A stretch of 53,216 nucleotides of DNA, from positions 1 to 53,216 of the forward strand of contig JANBPK010000795.1 in assembly GCA_027579435.1 (NCBI GenBank). Reading direction: 5' to 3'. Below are positions 35,201 to 47,449 of the stretch, one piece after another (the first letter of the stretch is position 1; each line of letters starts with the position of its first letter). This DNA comes from Candolleomyces eurysporus (taxonomy: Eukaryota; Basidiomycota; Agaricomycetes; Agaricales; Psathyrellaceae). The translations under genes and the position numbers were made by a program. The notes below the pieces were generated by a model. It ran no database searches. It saw only the letters and a program-made list of their open reading frames with translations, and was not told the origin of the DNA.

Positions 35201-38200
35201 CAGAGAAGATTCAACACAAAAGAAATAGAAACATGTACGTATGAACATCCAAAGCAGCCAGCACATCATCAAGAAGGATGATTTGAGCATCAGAGTAGAT
35301 TGCTCGTGCCAGTGTCAGACGTGCCTGGATCCTTGAAGGTCACTACTGATCCAGTTAGAAATATATCACGGGTTGTACCTTCTGACCACCACTGATATGA
35401 TAGTATANNNTCAGCCAAAGCATTTGATTTGACCTTCAAATAGAACTCACCTCAATGTCAACCCACGCTCTCCAACCTCGGTNGCATCCCCAGCCTCGAA
35501 CAACTCAAGGTCAGGTTCCAAAGCGCACTGATGCAAAACTGATATATGCCATAGTACCAATGAGATAGATGGTTTTGCAAGTAGAGGCACCTACCCTTCT
35601 TGTACCGCTCTTCGTTGTAAGCAGAATGGAATAGAATATTCTCCCGGATGGTTTCATTCTGAACCCATGACTCCTGCACAACAAATGCAACACCTCCAGC
35701 ACGTGGAAGGTTGAATGATGAGTCTGGTTTGCTCGGAACAAAGTGCATCTCGCCTTGAGGATACATACTCAGATCATGAGGTAGTAACAGAATCTGAGAG
35801 GGACATACCAAGGAGGGCCATAAGCAACGATGTCTTTCCAGAACCACTAAAAACAGGNTTTTTTTTCCACACAAGATCGCCAGACAAATCAGTGAGCAAC
35901 ATACGTTGGACCAACAATGAGGTTAATCTTGCCCTCCATAAAGTGCAACTCTCCTGGAATAGTCAACTTGAAAGAGGAAGAGGGNGTAGATGNGCCANGG
36001 GCCTCAGGAGTCCAAGTAAAGCTGGCNTTTCGGAGGTACAAGCCATTGTCTTCAACGAGCTGAGGCTGATCAAGGGGAGAAGAGCTTTCAAGGAGCTCAT
36101 AGGAATCTAGGAGGTTTGTCTCCTTGAAGAAAGCATTGAATCGATCAATAGAAACCCTGCCTGAGAGAATATCAAGCATCAGAGATCACAACATGGAGTG
36201 TGTAAACCAAGGAATCAATATATACCTTGAACTACCATGCTCAGGATCGTGCTGGAACGTGTCAAGTCACCTCGCAAGTTTCCAAAGACAATCATGCTNG
36301 AGAAAATCTTGGAAGGTGTGAGTTCNATCTTCATAATCAAAGCCGCCACCGCATAAGTGGCAAGCATGGTGATGACTGGTATCAATTGGCTGGGACCTGG
36401 AGATTGAGAATATGGAGCATTTGNTGGACTGGAAGACAACAACTTACGTGATAAGGGTGTTGCACAAGATGAGCACCTATACACATCACTAGATTCAGGT
36501 ATTTTGACAAGAGCATAATAAACAGGTGCTCACCTTCCATTTCCAAACCAACTTCAGCTCTTCCTCTCGTCGTTTATCAACCTTCTCTTGGATTTTCTTC
36601 TCCCAACCAAACAACTTGACGGTCCTCAAGACTCCCATTGCTACACAACTTATCAGCACCAACTTGAATGATACACATTGAGACCCATACATTCCGTCAA
36701 TGTCTGGGTTCGATCATCCGTCTAGCAAGCATGTGTCAGAAAACTGGATGGNAGCAACNGTAGTCTTGACTTTGACATACCCTCTTCATCTTTTCGGTCT
36801 GGACACCCTGNAGCAGACCTGTCATGTAGCCAGGGACAGGGAGCAACGCAACCATCAACCCCAACCCGACAAACGCACTTGAGANGACTCAGTAAGCAAA
36901 AAGCAGCATCGGAGAAACCNAAGGAAGTTAAGTAGACTAACCTCCATCCAAGGATGAGGTAAAGGAACACTGAAGAGGCNACGATTTGCAGAGGGAAATA
37001 CCAGACTAGACNAATAGTTAAACTCATAGAAAAATCAAGAATCAAACATACTCACAAAGCATAACGAAATGATTAGCTTGCGTAATACTAGCCAGATCGG
37101 ANGTGACCAAGTTATTGAGCTTCCCAATGAAACTCGATGTATCCTTCTTCTTCTTGTCTGTANCTCTATCCTTCTCAGAGCCTTCACTCACAACCCTGAT
37201 GTGAAGACTATAGTTAAAGATGAGTTGAGTCAAAATGGATTCCATTCGGACNACAACATGGTTCATCCTTGTGACATAATGTTGGAACCCCATAGAGCCA
37301 AGGACCAGCACAAGGAAGAGATAGAGGATCCAGAACCAGGGTCGAATGGTGGTTTTGTCAGTTTGACCTGACTCAAGCAGGCTAAAGGGAATCGCGTGAG
37401 CAATGTTCAGGGGGTGGGATGGAGGAGGTAGAGGAGAGCTCACACCAAGAGTCGGTTGATCGCCACAGGGGCGGCGAATTGGCCAATTGCATAGACCGTC
37501 AGGGCGATAACACCGATGAAGTAGTCGTAAGCTGGGCAAGGTCATAGGTCATAAGTAAGAAGGNCTGCTTTGAGCGGTGGTTGGATTTACCGAACAGTCG
37601 TAGGAGACTCAACCCAATATGGCGTCCTTTTCGAAGTTTGGTGGGATCTACTGTCTGCAGTAGTGTCAGGATCAAGGCGAAAGGGCTAGAGTAATACAAG
37701 ACTGACAGAGAGGGAAGCTTTGGCGAGGTTCTCTGCCCGGTCATAGTCTGCAATCGGGGGCATCTCGTCTGGCGTGAGGTGCGGCAACTTGTTTGCGATC
37801 GTAATAGTTGGACTGAGGTAGCTGTAAGTATTGAAGGACAAGAAAGAAGCCGTCTGTTCAGGGTGGGGTTGCTCTGCAGGGTGCTTGGGCGTTCAGGTCA
37901 GAACTTGTTGCATTTGAAANGGGGGAGTAAACGCTACCTTGGGATCCACTGGTCGGTAGGCACTGGGAATGCACACCGGAATGACCAAAGCCGTCAAGAA
38001 CAGAGCGACAATCTTCGCCCAAAGCACCCAGCCTTCCGCACCATCCGACGGCTCGTTCCCGAAGGTTGCAAGCGGCCACACATCACGATAAGCGTAGACT
38101 GCCAGTTCAGTGAACAGAATCAAGGTGTTGTGGCGGCTTATCCAGCGCCACCCTGGTGTCGAGATTGATGAAATGGAAAGGACGAGGGCCCAGGCCTAGA

Positions 38201-38818
38201 TAGCAAAGCTTTAGCGTAGGCGGACTCCAATTTGCTTAAAACTCACATTCGTCAGCAGCAAGAACTTGGCCGTGTATTGTTCGAACCCCGTGCCTTCATT
38301 GGTGAGGGCCTTCAGGACAGAGGGCACCGAGAGCCCCACCAACGCTGCGCAGCCCAACAGCCGTGCAACCTTCCACAGCAATCGTCCAATGCCTCCATTC
38401 CGAGCAATTAAACCCCACTCCTTTTCCACCTGATCGAACCCGTCGTCAATTTGTTCCCGATCTTGTCTAACTTGTTTTGAAGCGAAGTGCGAGCTGACAC
38501 GCATGATGAAGTACCCAACTGAGAGCAGAGCAAGCACAGTTGGTATTGAGAATGAGGACTGGCTACTGTGGAGCTGGTCAGAACTCGCAGGGCGTTGTCA
38601 TAACTAGGGACACTTACTCCAATCTTTCACCCAGGCCGTCTACAATGAAGCCAGTGCTGTGTTGAAACCGCTCACTCCAGAGAGTTCAGCGTCGGGGCAT
38701 GCCTCTCTAATACACCACTCACTCTACTTCGACTTGCCAGTTGTCGTGGAAGAGTGTTTGACCATCTATAAACGATTCATTCATCCAGAGAGATGTGGCC
38801 TCGTCCATGGCGTTATTG
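32298..38818 (-). CDS. ABCC-family (MRP-type) ABC transporter, copy 3, with CpG-depleted central tract; about 36 exons
   Basis: ABCC exporter; ATG at 38818-38816 (MDEATSLWMNESF), stop TGA at 32300-32298. All domains are present in order. Key motifs lie on the small exons 35379-35391 (signature of NBD1), 33098-33113 (PELLS) and 32741-32755 (ATSAID). Linker [20 protein letters not shown] and NBD2 VSAGQRQ are intact. From about 34300 to 37400 most CpGs found in copies 2 and 4 are TpG or CpA here, and many N bases fall on CpG positions. This produces amino-acid changes around the start of the linker: Arg to Cys (35040-35042), Ala to Thr (35031-35033), Glu to Lys (34905-34907). No stop or frameshift was seen in the tract, but the Ns prevent certainty. 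Closest relative is copy 4. Confidence 0.88.
34300..37400. other. CpG-depleted, N-rich tract within ABCC copy 3
   Basis: Side-by-side reading with copy 4 shows directional loss of CpG. In the stretch 34880-35070, about 14 of 16 CpGs of copy 4 are TpG, CpA or N in copy 3. The flanking parts of the same gene (32300-33600 and 37430-38560) keep their CpGs. The pattern is that of deamination of methylated cytosine or a RIP-like process. Confidence 0.7.
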
Positions 38819-39028
38819 CAACGCGCTCGCTGCGTCGGGTTGGTGAGTGATCTACTTGGAGAGTTTTCTGGTGCTCTTCAAGTGCAAGGTGGTTGAGCGG
38901 GGATTGGTTGAGTGTTGAACTTGATCAAAACCTTGATGAAAGACATATGCTTCTATGTATATGTCAGGATGACTCTGAGGAGGAAACGATACCTTCCACA
39001 TGTTCAGATCAACTTAGATGCCGCGTGC

Positions 39029-39039
39029 GTAAAAATAGA
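39029..39039 (-). promoter_or_regulatory. Conserved TATA-like box upstream of copy 3
   Basis: On the gene's strand the core is TTCTATTTTTACGC, about 217 bases before the ATG of copy 3. It is the counterpart of the boxes upstream of copies 2 and 4. Confidence 0.45.
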
Positions 39040-39439
39040 AAGCCCCATGCCATCACGTACGCGGCAAGAACTTGTGCCTTCCACCTCATTTTGCTGCCTT
39101 TGACGTCTCCGAACCCAAATAAGCATCGAGGCATCCTACAAATGCCTACGCGTCCAGAATTCTCGGTGGTGAGCTTGGACGTACATTCCCCAGTCTGACG
39201 ACCGACGACCTATCCATCATGGGGATTAACCGTAATAGCTATTGCTGTGGAACGCGCAGCAAGTTCTTCGAGTATCTCGGGTCACATGGGTGCCTCAAAA
39301 TGGAAATCAATTGCGCAGAACGATTCTTATGACTCGACTCGGGCAGATAGAAGGACGAACAGATGCGAACATATCGTACATCATTCTTCGATATCATGAT
39401 TAACACCTTAAATGGCCCCTCGCTGAAGAGTTGTTGAGA

Positions 39440-40290
39440 GTCCATCTCGAAAGTGATCAACTGAATCTAAATTCTTCTCATACCAAAACACTCGCTGCCT
39501 TTGGGTCCCGGCCTCGGGAACCCGCGTTTCAGGCGAACTGCAGTCGATTCAGGCACGTGCTGCTGAAGATACGGAATATGAGTTTCTGTTCAATTGAAGC
39601 GTCTGCAAATTGGAACACATGAACCCACTTTCCAAAACCTTCAGGAATATTTGATTCCACCCCAAATAACATTGTAGGGCTGAAGCCATCGGAGGATAGC
39701 AATGCGTCAAGGCTTCGCCACCCATCCTCCCGAGAGGAATCGAGGGGCTCTTTCTCGATCCCAGTAGCTCCCAGGATAGATGCGAGGAAGGCCAGCCCTA
39801 GCATCAAATAATTCTCATGTTCTGTGGACAGAGTTAGGGAAACAGGAGGATCGAATGAGACCAACGACCTAATGAAGATTCTAGCATCTAAACGCGCACC
39901 GTCATTCAGACGATACTCTTGATTGTGCGGAGAGAGCACTTCCCAAGAAGCTCATAAATACGGGAAGACGAGACGAACAAGTTGTTTGAGCGACTTTCAT
40001 TTTCGGAGAAGTCATTTTCGGAGAAGAGTTGATGGGATAGATGAAGTTGGAAATTCCTGATGCCGCTTCATGGATTGTCTCTCTGTGGGCTTTATAGACC
40101 TCGTACAGATGGTGACCAGGTTTCAGTGCACCACAGAGTGCCCTTTCTTGACCGGCTGGTGAAGTTGAGAAGATTTTCGCAAGATGATAGCTTTGGCGAC
40201 CCTGTTGATCGTACGAGAGACGGAGAGACGCAATGAGAAGCACATAAATTATCCGAGTCGGTCAGTAGGTATTAGAAATAAACAGTTCAG
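39440..40290 (-). other. Co-duplicated intergenic segment, copy b, with a 136-codon residual frame
   Basis: The best-preserved of three copies. The minus-strand frame 39939-39529 contains LDARIFIRSLVSFDPP, ILGATGIEKEP, SLDALL, ESNIPEGFG and FQFADASIEQKL. Copy c (47450-47810) preserves ATGIEEE, SLDAL, ESNIPQG and FQFADASSIEQKL but in different frames, so at least that copy is broken. A 15-nt tandem duplication (TCATTTTCGGAGAAG twice) sits at 39997-40026. The family is not recognised. Confidence 0.4.
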
Positions 40291-40293
40291 AAA

Positions 40294-43200
40294 TCAAGCC
40301 GGAGTCGAGGAGCTTCCCTTCTTCTCCTCGACTTCATAGAAATGATCCTTATCTCCACTCTCATCAACCAACGCCTTGAAGAAGCCTTTTTCCTTCGCCA
40401 GCAATTCCTTAGGTGATGCAAACTCGACCTGTAAAATAGCTTGAGTCAGATGGAAGTCTACGATAGCGGTCGTGTATTTCGCTTACAATATTACCAGCAT
40501 CCAATACCATCTACAAGATGAATTTTCATCAATTTGGCACTGGAACAAGATGAGATTACTTCGGAGACTCACGATTCTGTCGGCATCCATGATGGTTTGC
40601 AAACGATGAGCGATGGTCAATACGGTCACATCAGATCCAAGCTCTCGTCGAAGGGTATTCTGGATGATTGCGTCTGTTTCGTGATCTAGAGAGACACACC
40701 GTCAGAAAAGCGCCTGCAATGCAGTGATGAACTCAACACCGACCGATTGCAGAAGTAGCTGGACGAGGGAAGGCCGATCAATTCATGAAATACCCGAACC
40801 TCAAATGGATACGAACCTTCATCAAGAATTAACAGCTTGGTAGACCTAACAATTGCTCGCGCAAGGGCGATGATCTGGCGTTGTCCAGCAGAAACATTAG
40901 TCCCGCCGCTTGCGATTGTAGTGTCAAGGCTGAGACGGCCTTCATCTGAGTCGCCCTGGGAAGCATATAGACCTGACGACTTCAGCGCGGCGTTGAGGGT
41001 AGCGTCGTCATAATTGTCGAAAGGATCTAAGTTGTAGCGCAGAGAGCCTATAAGATTGGTTCAGCGATTAGCCACTTGCCAGTTATGTATCACTGACCGC
41101 TCAAAAGTTCAGGCTGGAAAAGGCGGTCAGCAATGAGTACACGAACAAAGTGATCTTCACATACCGACTGAGGAATAATAGTGACATGCGAACGAAGGGC
41201 GTCGAGATTGACCTTATTCGTTGCTAATCCATCAAAGTAAACTGTACCCTCGGTGACGATCCCGCGCAGCAACGCCAGAGTGAGAGTGCTCTGCTCTCGT
41301 CAAATCCCAGTCAAGCCCGCAAGCGACTCAAGCCACATACCTTTCCGCTGCCCGTTCGTCCAACGACGCCAATTCGCTCGCCTGTACGGATATTGAAGGT
41401 CAAGTCGTGGAGCACGGCAGGTCCAGCCTATGGATCTATTATAAGGATCATCCAACATAGAAAATATGTGAAAGCCGAACCTTGGAATACCGCGCAGTGA
41501 GGTTCTCAACTCGGATGTCACCACTGGTAGGCCAAGAAGCAGGAGGTTTCCCGCTCTCTGTCGGCTTCGGCTCTTGCTCGATCTCGAGGTAAGCAGCAAT
41601 CCTCTCTATGCTGTACCAATTCGACAGTCACAGGTCAATTATTCGACTCGACCCATCGCAAGCGGAAAAAAAAGGACATACCTATTGGCCTCCACTTGCA
41701 ACAGATTGAAACCCCGAACCACGTGAAGGATGGTGACAGTAAACTCAACAGCACGGTTCAAGGAGAAACCGACGTTCGCAGCGCTGGCTGTGCTCGCATA
41801 AGTCAAGTACGCAGCTAAAGATGCTGTAAAAATGGCCCCAAGAAAATCGATGCGGATCCCAATCCATCTGCTGAGATCGTAATTCAATCGTGAGAGCCTA
41901 ATGTAATGGTCGATTCTACGTCTGGACTCAATCTTGAAGACGTCCTGTGCTCCGTACGCCCGGATCGACACTGCATGTGGGATAGTCAGCAAGGCATAGA
42001 AAATATAACAAGGTGGACTTCGAGAACTGACCTAACCCAGCGATCGCTGCGCTGAAGTGCGAAAGCATCGGTGACTTTGCATTGCTAACAGCGTGTCGTA
42101 AATCCGTCAACAAAGCGGACGGCCAACCCAACATATAAACTCACCTAAGTTCTCGCTTCACTGAAAGCTGTGCCTTCAAATAACGGTTCCCGACGAAGAC
42201 ACCAAGCCCAGCGATGAGCAGACCAGGCAGCGTGAAAATAGGGACAAAGAGAACCGCAGAAACCAAGCTGATGCTGGCCACAAAGACCAAGCTGACGACT
42301 CCCTCAAGATAGGTGACCAAAGTTGAATCCAATGACTGGATATCCTGCGTCAGGCGGGTGATAACTCTGGACACCGGTGTTTCGTCAAGCCATCTATGTG
42401 AAAAGTCAACGATTGATTTTCAGACGTGATTCAGGATCACGCGCCTCAGAGTAGCACCAAGAACCGTTTCAGTGAGTGATTTGTGGATGGTCTTTGATGC
42501 TCTCATGCCCCCCAAAGTGAACCAGATAGCTTTACTAACGTTGATCGCGAAATAGATGAATGTCAGGCCAACGTAGATCCCGAGATACCTAAAAACGAAC
42601 AGGTCAGCACCAATGTACAAAAGGACCATCAAAGCTTACTTGACGACAGGAACTTCGTCTGGACGATGAGTCTCGTATTGTGAACTCCAATATCCCAAAA
42701 ACCAAAGGTTAATGCTGGCCATAGAATTCTCTGAGACGTGCCCTCCAATCCAAAGCGTGAAGAACAACACGGCATGCTGTCCACCTAGGCCCTTCAAGAA
42801 CAGCATAAGCGCCTTCCAGCTGACATTGCCATGCTGAACCTCTTCAGCTACAATCAACTTGCCACTTGCTTTCTTTTCCTTCCGGGTCTCTGTGGGGTTG
42901 TCGATCAGTAAATCGTCCTCGGCAATGGCAAGTTCGTCCTGTTCGTATTCAGAGTGGAGGGTAGGCTCAGCTTGAAGAGCTTCAGAGATATCCTGTCCGT
43001 GGCCAGTGACAACACCGGTAGGACTGACGGTAACGGCGAAGTCCGCGATGGGGCGAGCGAGAGCAATGTTGTGCGTCTGCCATATTCGCTGAGAAACTGT
43101 CGATGAAACGGCATGTGGAATAGTACGCACGACGAGAAGGACAGTTCGGCCTTTGACGAGATCCCCTTTCAAGCATTTGTTGACAACCCATTTTGCACTA

Positions 43201-46200
43201 CGTGGCCATCACTCAGAAAAGATTCATCACGAACGAAGTAGAAAGGCGTACGTGTGGACATCCAAAGCAGCCAGCACATCGTCGAGAAGGATAATTTGAG
43301 CGTCGGAGTAGATTGCTCGTGCCAGCGTCAGACGCGCCTGGTTGCTTGAAGGTCACCACTAGTTCAGTCTGATAATATACTATGGGTCGTACCTTCTGAC
43401 CGCCACTGATATGATAGTACTTGATCGCCCAAAGCGTTTATTTTGACCTTCAAAAAACAGCTCACCTCAACGTCAATCCGCGCTCTCCAACCTCAGTCGC
43501 ATCCCCGGCCTCGAACAATTCAAGGTCAGGTTCCAAAGCGCACTGATACAAAACTGACATACGCCATCATCAGTACCGATGAGCTAGATGATTTCACAAC
43601 GCCGTAGAGACACCTACCCTTCTTGTACCGCTCTTCGTTGTAAGCGGAATGGAATAGGATATTTTCCCGGATGGTTTCGTTCTGAACCCATGATTCCTGC
43701 ACAGCAAATGCCACACCCCCAGCACGGGGAAGGTTGAACGATGAGTCGGGTTCGCTCGGGGTGAAGTGCATCTCGCCTATCGGACGCGTAGTCAGATCGG
43801 GAGGTAGCAGCAGAGGAATCTGGAAGGGACGTACCAAGGAGGGCCATAAGCAGCGACGTCTTTCCAGAACCACTAAAAACAGGATTATTTTCAATACACA
43901 CAAGATTGCCAGTCGAACCAATGGGCGACACACGTCGGACCAACAATGAGGTTAATCTTGCCCCCCATGAAGCGCAACTCTCCTGGAACAGTTAATTTGA
44001 AAGAGGAAGAGGGCGTAGATTTGCCATTGGCCTCGGGAGTCCAGGTAAAGCTGGCATTTCGAAGGTACAACCCTTCGTCTTCAACCGGCTGAGGCCCCTG
44101 AGGAAAGGGAGAAAGTTTTTTGCTGGGGTCGTAGGAATCCAGGAGATCCGTCTCCTTGAAGAAAGCGTCGACTCGATCCATAGAGACCCAGCCTGAAAAA
44201 ATATCAAGCATCAGAGATCGCAACACGGGGCGTGTAAACCGAAGGATAGATATATACCTCGGACGATTGAGCCCAGGACCATGCTGGAACGCGCCAAATC
44301 GCCTCGCAAGTTCCCAAAGACGATCATGCTCGAGAAGATCTTGGAAGCTGTGAGTTCTATTTTCATAACCAAAGCGGCGGCCGTGTAAGTGGCGAGCATG
44401 GTGATAACCGGTATTAATTGGCTAGGACACGGAGATTAAGACTATGGAACTCTCAATTGATTGGAAGACAACTTACGTGACAAGCGTGTTGAACAAGAGG
44501 AGCACCTATACACACCACTAGATTCAGATATTTTGACAAGAGCGTAATAAACAGGCGCTCACCCTCCATTTCCAAACCAACTTCAACTCCTCCTCTCGTT
44601 GCTTGTCGATCTTCTCTTGAATTTTCTTCTCCCAACCAAATAACTTGATGGTCCTCAGGACTCCCATCGCTACGCAACCTATCAGCACCAATTTGAACGA
44701 AACACATCGAGGCGCTTACATTCCGTCAACGTCCGGGTTCGATCGTCCGTCTAGCAACCATGTGTCAGAAGACTGGACGGGGACAACGGTAGTCCTGACA
44801 TACCCTCTTCATTTTTTCGGTCTGGACGCCTTGCAGCAGACGCGTCATGTAGCCAGGGACGGGGAGTAACGCGACCATCAACCCCAGCCCGACAAACGCA
44901 CTTGAGAAGACTCGGTGAGCACGAAGCAGTATTGGGGAAACCGGGGAAAGTAAAGTAGCCTAACCTCCACCCAAGGATGAGATAAAGAAACACGGAAGAG
45001 CAGAAGATTTGTAGAGGGAAATACCAGACTAGGTGAATTGTTGAGCTGATAGAAAACTCCAGAATGAAAAACACTCACAGAGCATAACGAGATGATTGGC
45101 CTGCGTAATGCTAGCCAGATCGGATGTGACCAAGTTATTGAGCTTCCCAATGAAACTCGATGTATTCTTCTTCTTGTCTTCACCTCTATCCTTCTCAGAG
45201 CCTTCGCTCACAACCCTGGCTTTAAGACTATAGTTAAAGAGGAGTTGAGTCAAAATGGATTCCGCTTGGAAGACGATATGGTTCATCGTCGTGACATAAT
45301 ATTGGAATCCCATAGAGCCAAGGACCGGCAGAAGGAAGAGACAGAGGATCCAGAACCAGGGTCGAACGGTGGTTTTGCCCGTTTGACCCGACTCGAGCAG
45401 GCTAAAGGGAATCGCGTGAGCAAAGGGGCAGGATGGAGGAGGTAGAAGCGCTTACACCAAGAGTCGGTTTATCGCCACAGGGGCGGCGAGTTTGCCGATT
45501 GCATGGACGGTCATGGCGATAACACCGACAAAGTAGTTGTAAGCTGGGCAAGATTATAGGTCATCAGTAAGAAGGACTGCTTCGAGCAGTGGTTGGATTT
45601 ACCAAACAGTCGTAGGAGACTCAAGCCAATATGACGTCCTTTTCGAAGTTTGGCAGGATCTACGGTCTGCAGTGGGTTCAGGTTTGAAGTGAGAGGAGAG
45701 GAGCGATCCAAGACTGACAGAGAAGGAAGCTTTGGCGAGGTTCTCTGCCCGGTCATAGTCTGCAATCGGGGGCATCTCTTCTGGCGTGAGGTGCGGCAAC
45801 TTGTTCGCGATAGTAACGGTTGGACTGAGGTAGCTATACGTGTTGAAGGACAAGATAGAAGCCGTCTGTTCGGGGTGAGGTTGCTCCGCAGGGCGCTTAG
45901 TCGTTTGGGTTAGAGATTTTTACCTTTGAAAGGGCAATTAAACAATACCTTGGGGTCCACTGGTTGGTAGGCGCTGGGAATGCATACCGGAACGACCAAA
46001 GCCGTCAAGAACAGAGCGCCAAGCTTTGCCCAAATCACCCAGCCTTCCGCAGTATCCAACGGTCCACTCCCAAAGGTTGCAAGCGGCCATAAATCACGAT
46101 AAGTGTAGACTGCCAATTCAGAGAACAGAATCAAGGTGTTGTGGCGGCTTGTCCAGCGCCATCCTGGTGTCGAAATAGACAAAATGGAAAGGACGAGAGC

Positions 46201-46820
46201 CCAGGCCTAGATAGCAAAGAATTAGGCGTAACCCGACTCCAATCTTCTCAAGACTCACATTCGACAACAGCAAGAACTCGGCCGTGTATTGTTCAAACCC
46301 CGTGCCTTCCGAGTCATTGGCGAGGAGAACAGGGGGCACTGATAGCCCCACCAACGCTGCACAGCCCAACAGCCGTGCAACCTTCCACAGCAATCGTTCA
46401 ACGCCTCCATTTTGAGCAATTAAACCGCACTCCTTTTCGACCCCATCGAACGCGTCGTCGTTTGGTTCCTGATCTTGTCTAACTTGTTTGGAAGTAAAAT
46501 GTGAGCTGACGCGCGAGATGAGGTACCCAACCGAGAGCAGAGCAAGCACAGTTGGTATCGAAAAGAAGCACTGGCTTCTGTNAAAGCTGGTCAGGGCTCA
46601 TAGGACGTCGTGATTACGAGGGACACTCACTCCAAGCTTTCACCCAGGCCGTCTAAAATCAAGCCAGTGCTGTGTTGAAACTGCTCGCTACAAAGAGTTC
46701 AGCGTCGGGCGTGGCTCTCCGATACACCACTCACTATACTTCGAATTGCCAGTTGTCGTGTAGGGGTGTTTGACCATCCACAAACGATTCATTCAACCAG
46801 AAAGATGTAGGCTCGTCCAT
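40294..46820 (-). CDS. ABCC-family (MRP-type) ABC transporter, copy 4; about 36 exons, roughly 1500 aa
   Basis: ABCC exporter; ATG at 46820-46818 ([13 protein letters not shown]), stop TGA at 40296-40294 after STPA. The only N seen is in the second intron, so this is the cleanest copy. Order: N-terminal membrane domain ([17 protein letters not shown]), TMD1, NBD1 with [14 protein letters not shown] across an intron, signature exon 43393-43405, [10 protein letters not shown] before the linker, [23 protein letters not shown]2 ([16 protein letters not shown]), NBD2 with GRTGSGK, the PELLS exon 41098-41113, VSAGQRQ, D-loop exon 40744-40758 and IAHRLQ. It keeps CpGs where copy 3 has lost them, although the two are otherwise most alike, including a shared N-terminus and upstream block. 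Substrate is unknown. Confidence 0.93.
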
Positions 46821-47044
46821 GGCGTTATCGCGACGCGGTCCTGACGTCGAGCTGATTAGTTATCTAGTTACGACTTGTGAGTTTTCTGGTGCAAGGTGGT
46901 TGAGTGGGGATTGGTTGAGCATGATTTGCTCGAGTTTAAGAAGCCACGGTGCCGAGTGTTGAACTTCATCTAAACCTTGATGAGGCACATATGCTTCCAT
47001 CGAGGAGGAAACGACATGTTCCGACTAATTTGAATGTCGCGCAC

Positions 47045-47055
47045 CTAAAAATAGA
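47045..47055 (-). promoter_or_regulatory. Conserved TATA-like box upstream of copy 4
   Basis: On the gene's strand the core is TTCTATTTTTAGGTGC, about 230 bases before the ATG of copy 4. The counterpart boxes stand upstream of copies 2 and 3. Confidence 0.45.
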
Positions 47056-47449
47056 AAGCCCCTATGACATCATGTACGCGACAAGAGTTCGCGCCTTCCA
47101 CCTCCGAGTCATCTTGCTGCATTTGAGGTTTCCGAATCCTTGACGTTCAATTTCGAAGCTCGTTTTTAGGCCACAATCAGGAAAACAACAGCCAGCATCC
47201 AACAAATGCCTAAGCATTGAGAATTCTCGGTGGTGAACTCGACGGTACTTTCCCGGTCTGACGACCCACAACGACCTACCCCTCGTGGAGAATCATCGAG
47301 CTGCGGAGCGCACAGCAAGTTCTTTGATATCTCGGGTTACACAGGATCAACTATCCATATGATTCGACCTCAGGCCAATGGAAGGACAAACAGATGCGAA
47401 CACATCGCACATCACCCTTTGGTATCATGAATAGCACCCCAAATAGGCC

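Larger units (their letters stand above)
32080..40200 (-). repeat. Tandem repeat unit 2 (ABCC copy 3 plus flanks)
   Basis: Second direct repeat of the transporter block. Spacing to unit 3 is 7996 bases stop-to-stop and 8002 start-to-start. The 3' flank near 31890-32020 (TTTCAGTGCACC-type stretch, AGATAGCTTTGGC) recurs near 40110-40210, showing that the intergenic DNA is also repeated. Edges are approximate. Confidence 0.75.
38819..40293. promoter_or_regulatory. Intergenic region upstream of copy 3
   Basis: 1.47 kb holding the presumed promoter of copy 3 (TATA-like box near 39030-39039), the co-duplicated segment at about 39440-40290 and the 3' flank of copy 4. A block near 39166-39215 (AATTCTCGGTGGTGA, then CCAGTCTGACGACC) is shared with the region upstream of copy 4 near 47220-47270 but was not found upstream of copy 2. 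Confidence 0.5.

Noticed and set aside
272..46820. Secondary-metabolite gene cluster
   Set aside because: No polyketide synthase, NRPS, terpene cyclase, P450 or similar enzyme is present; exporters and regulators alone do not make a cluster.
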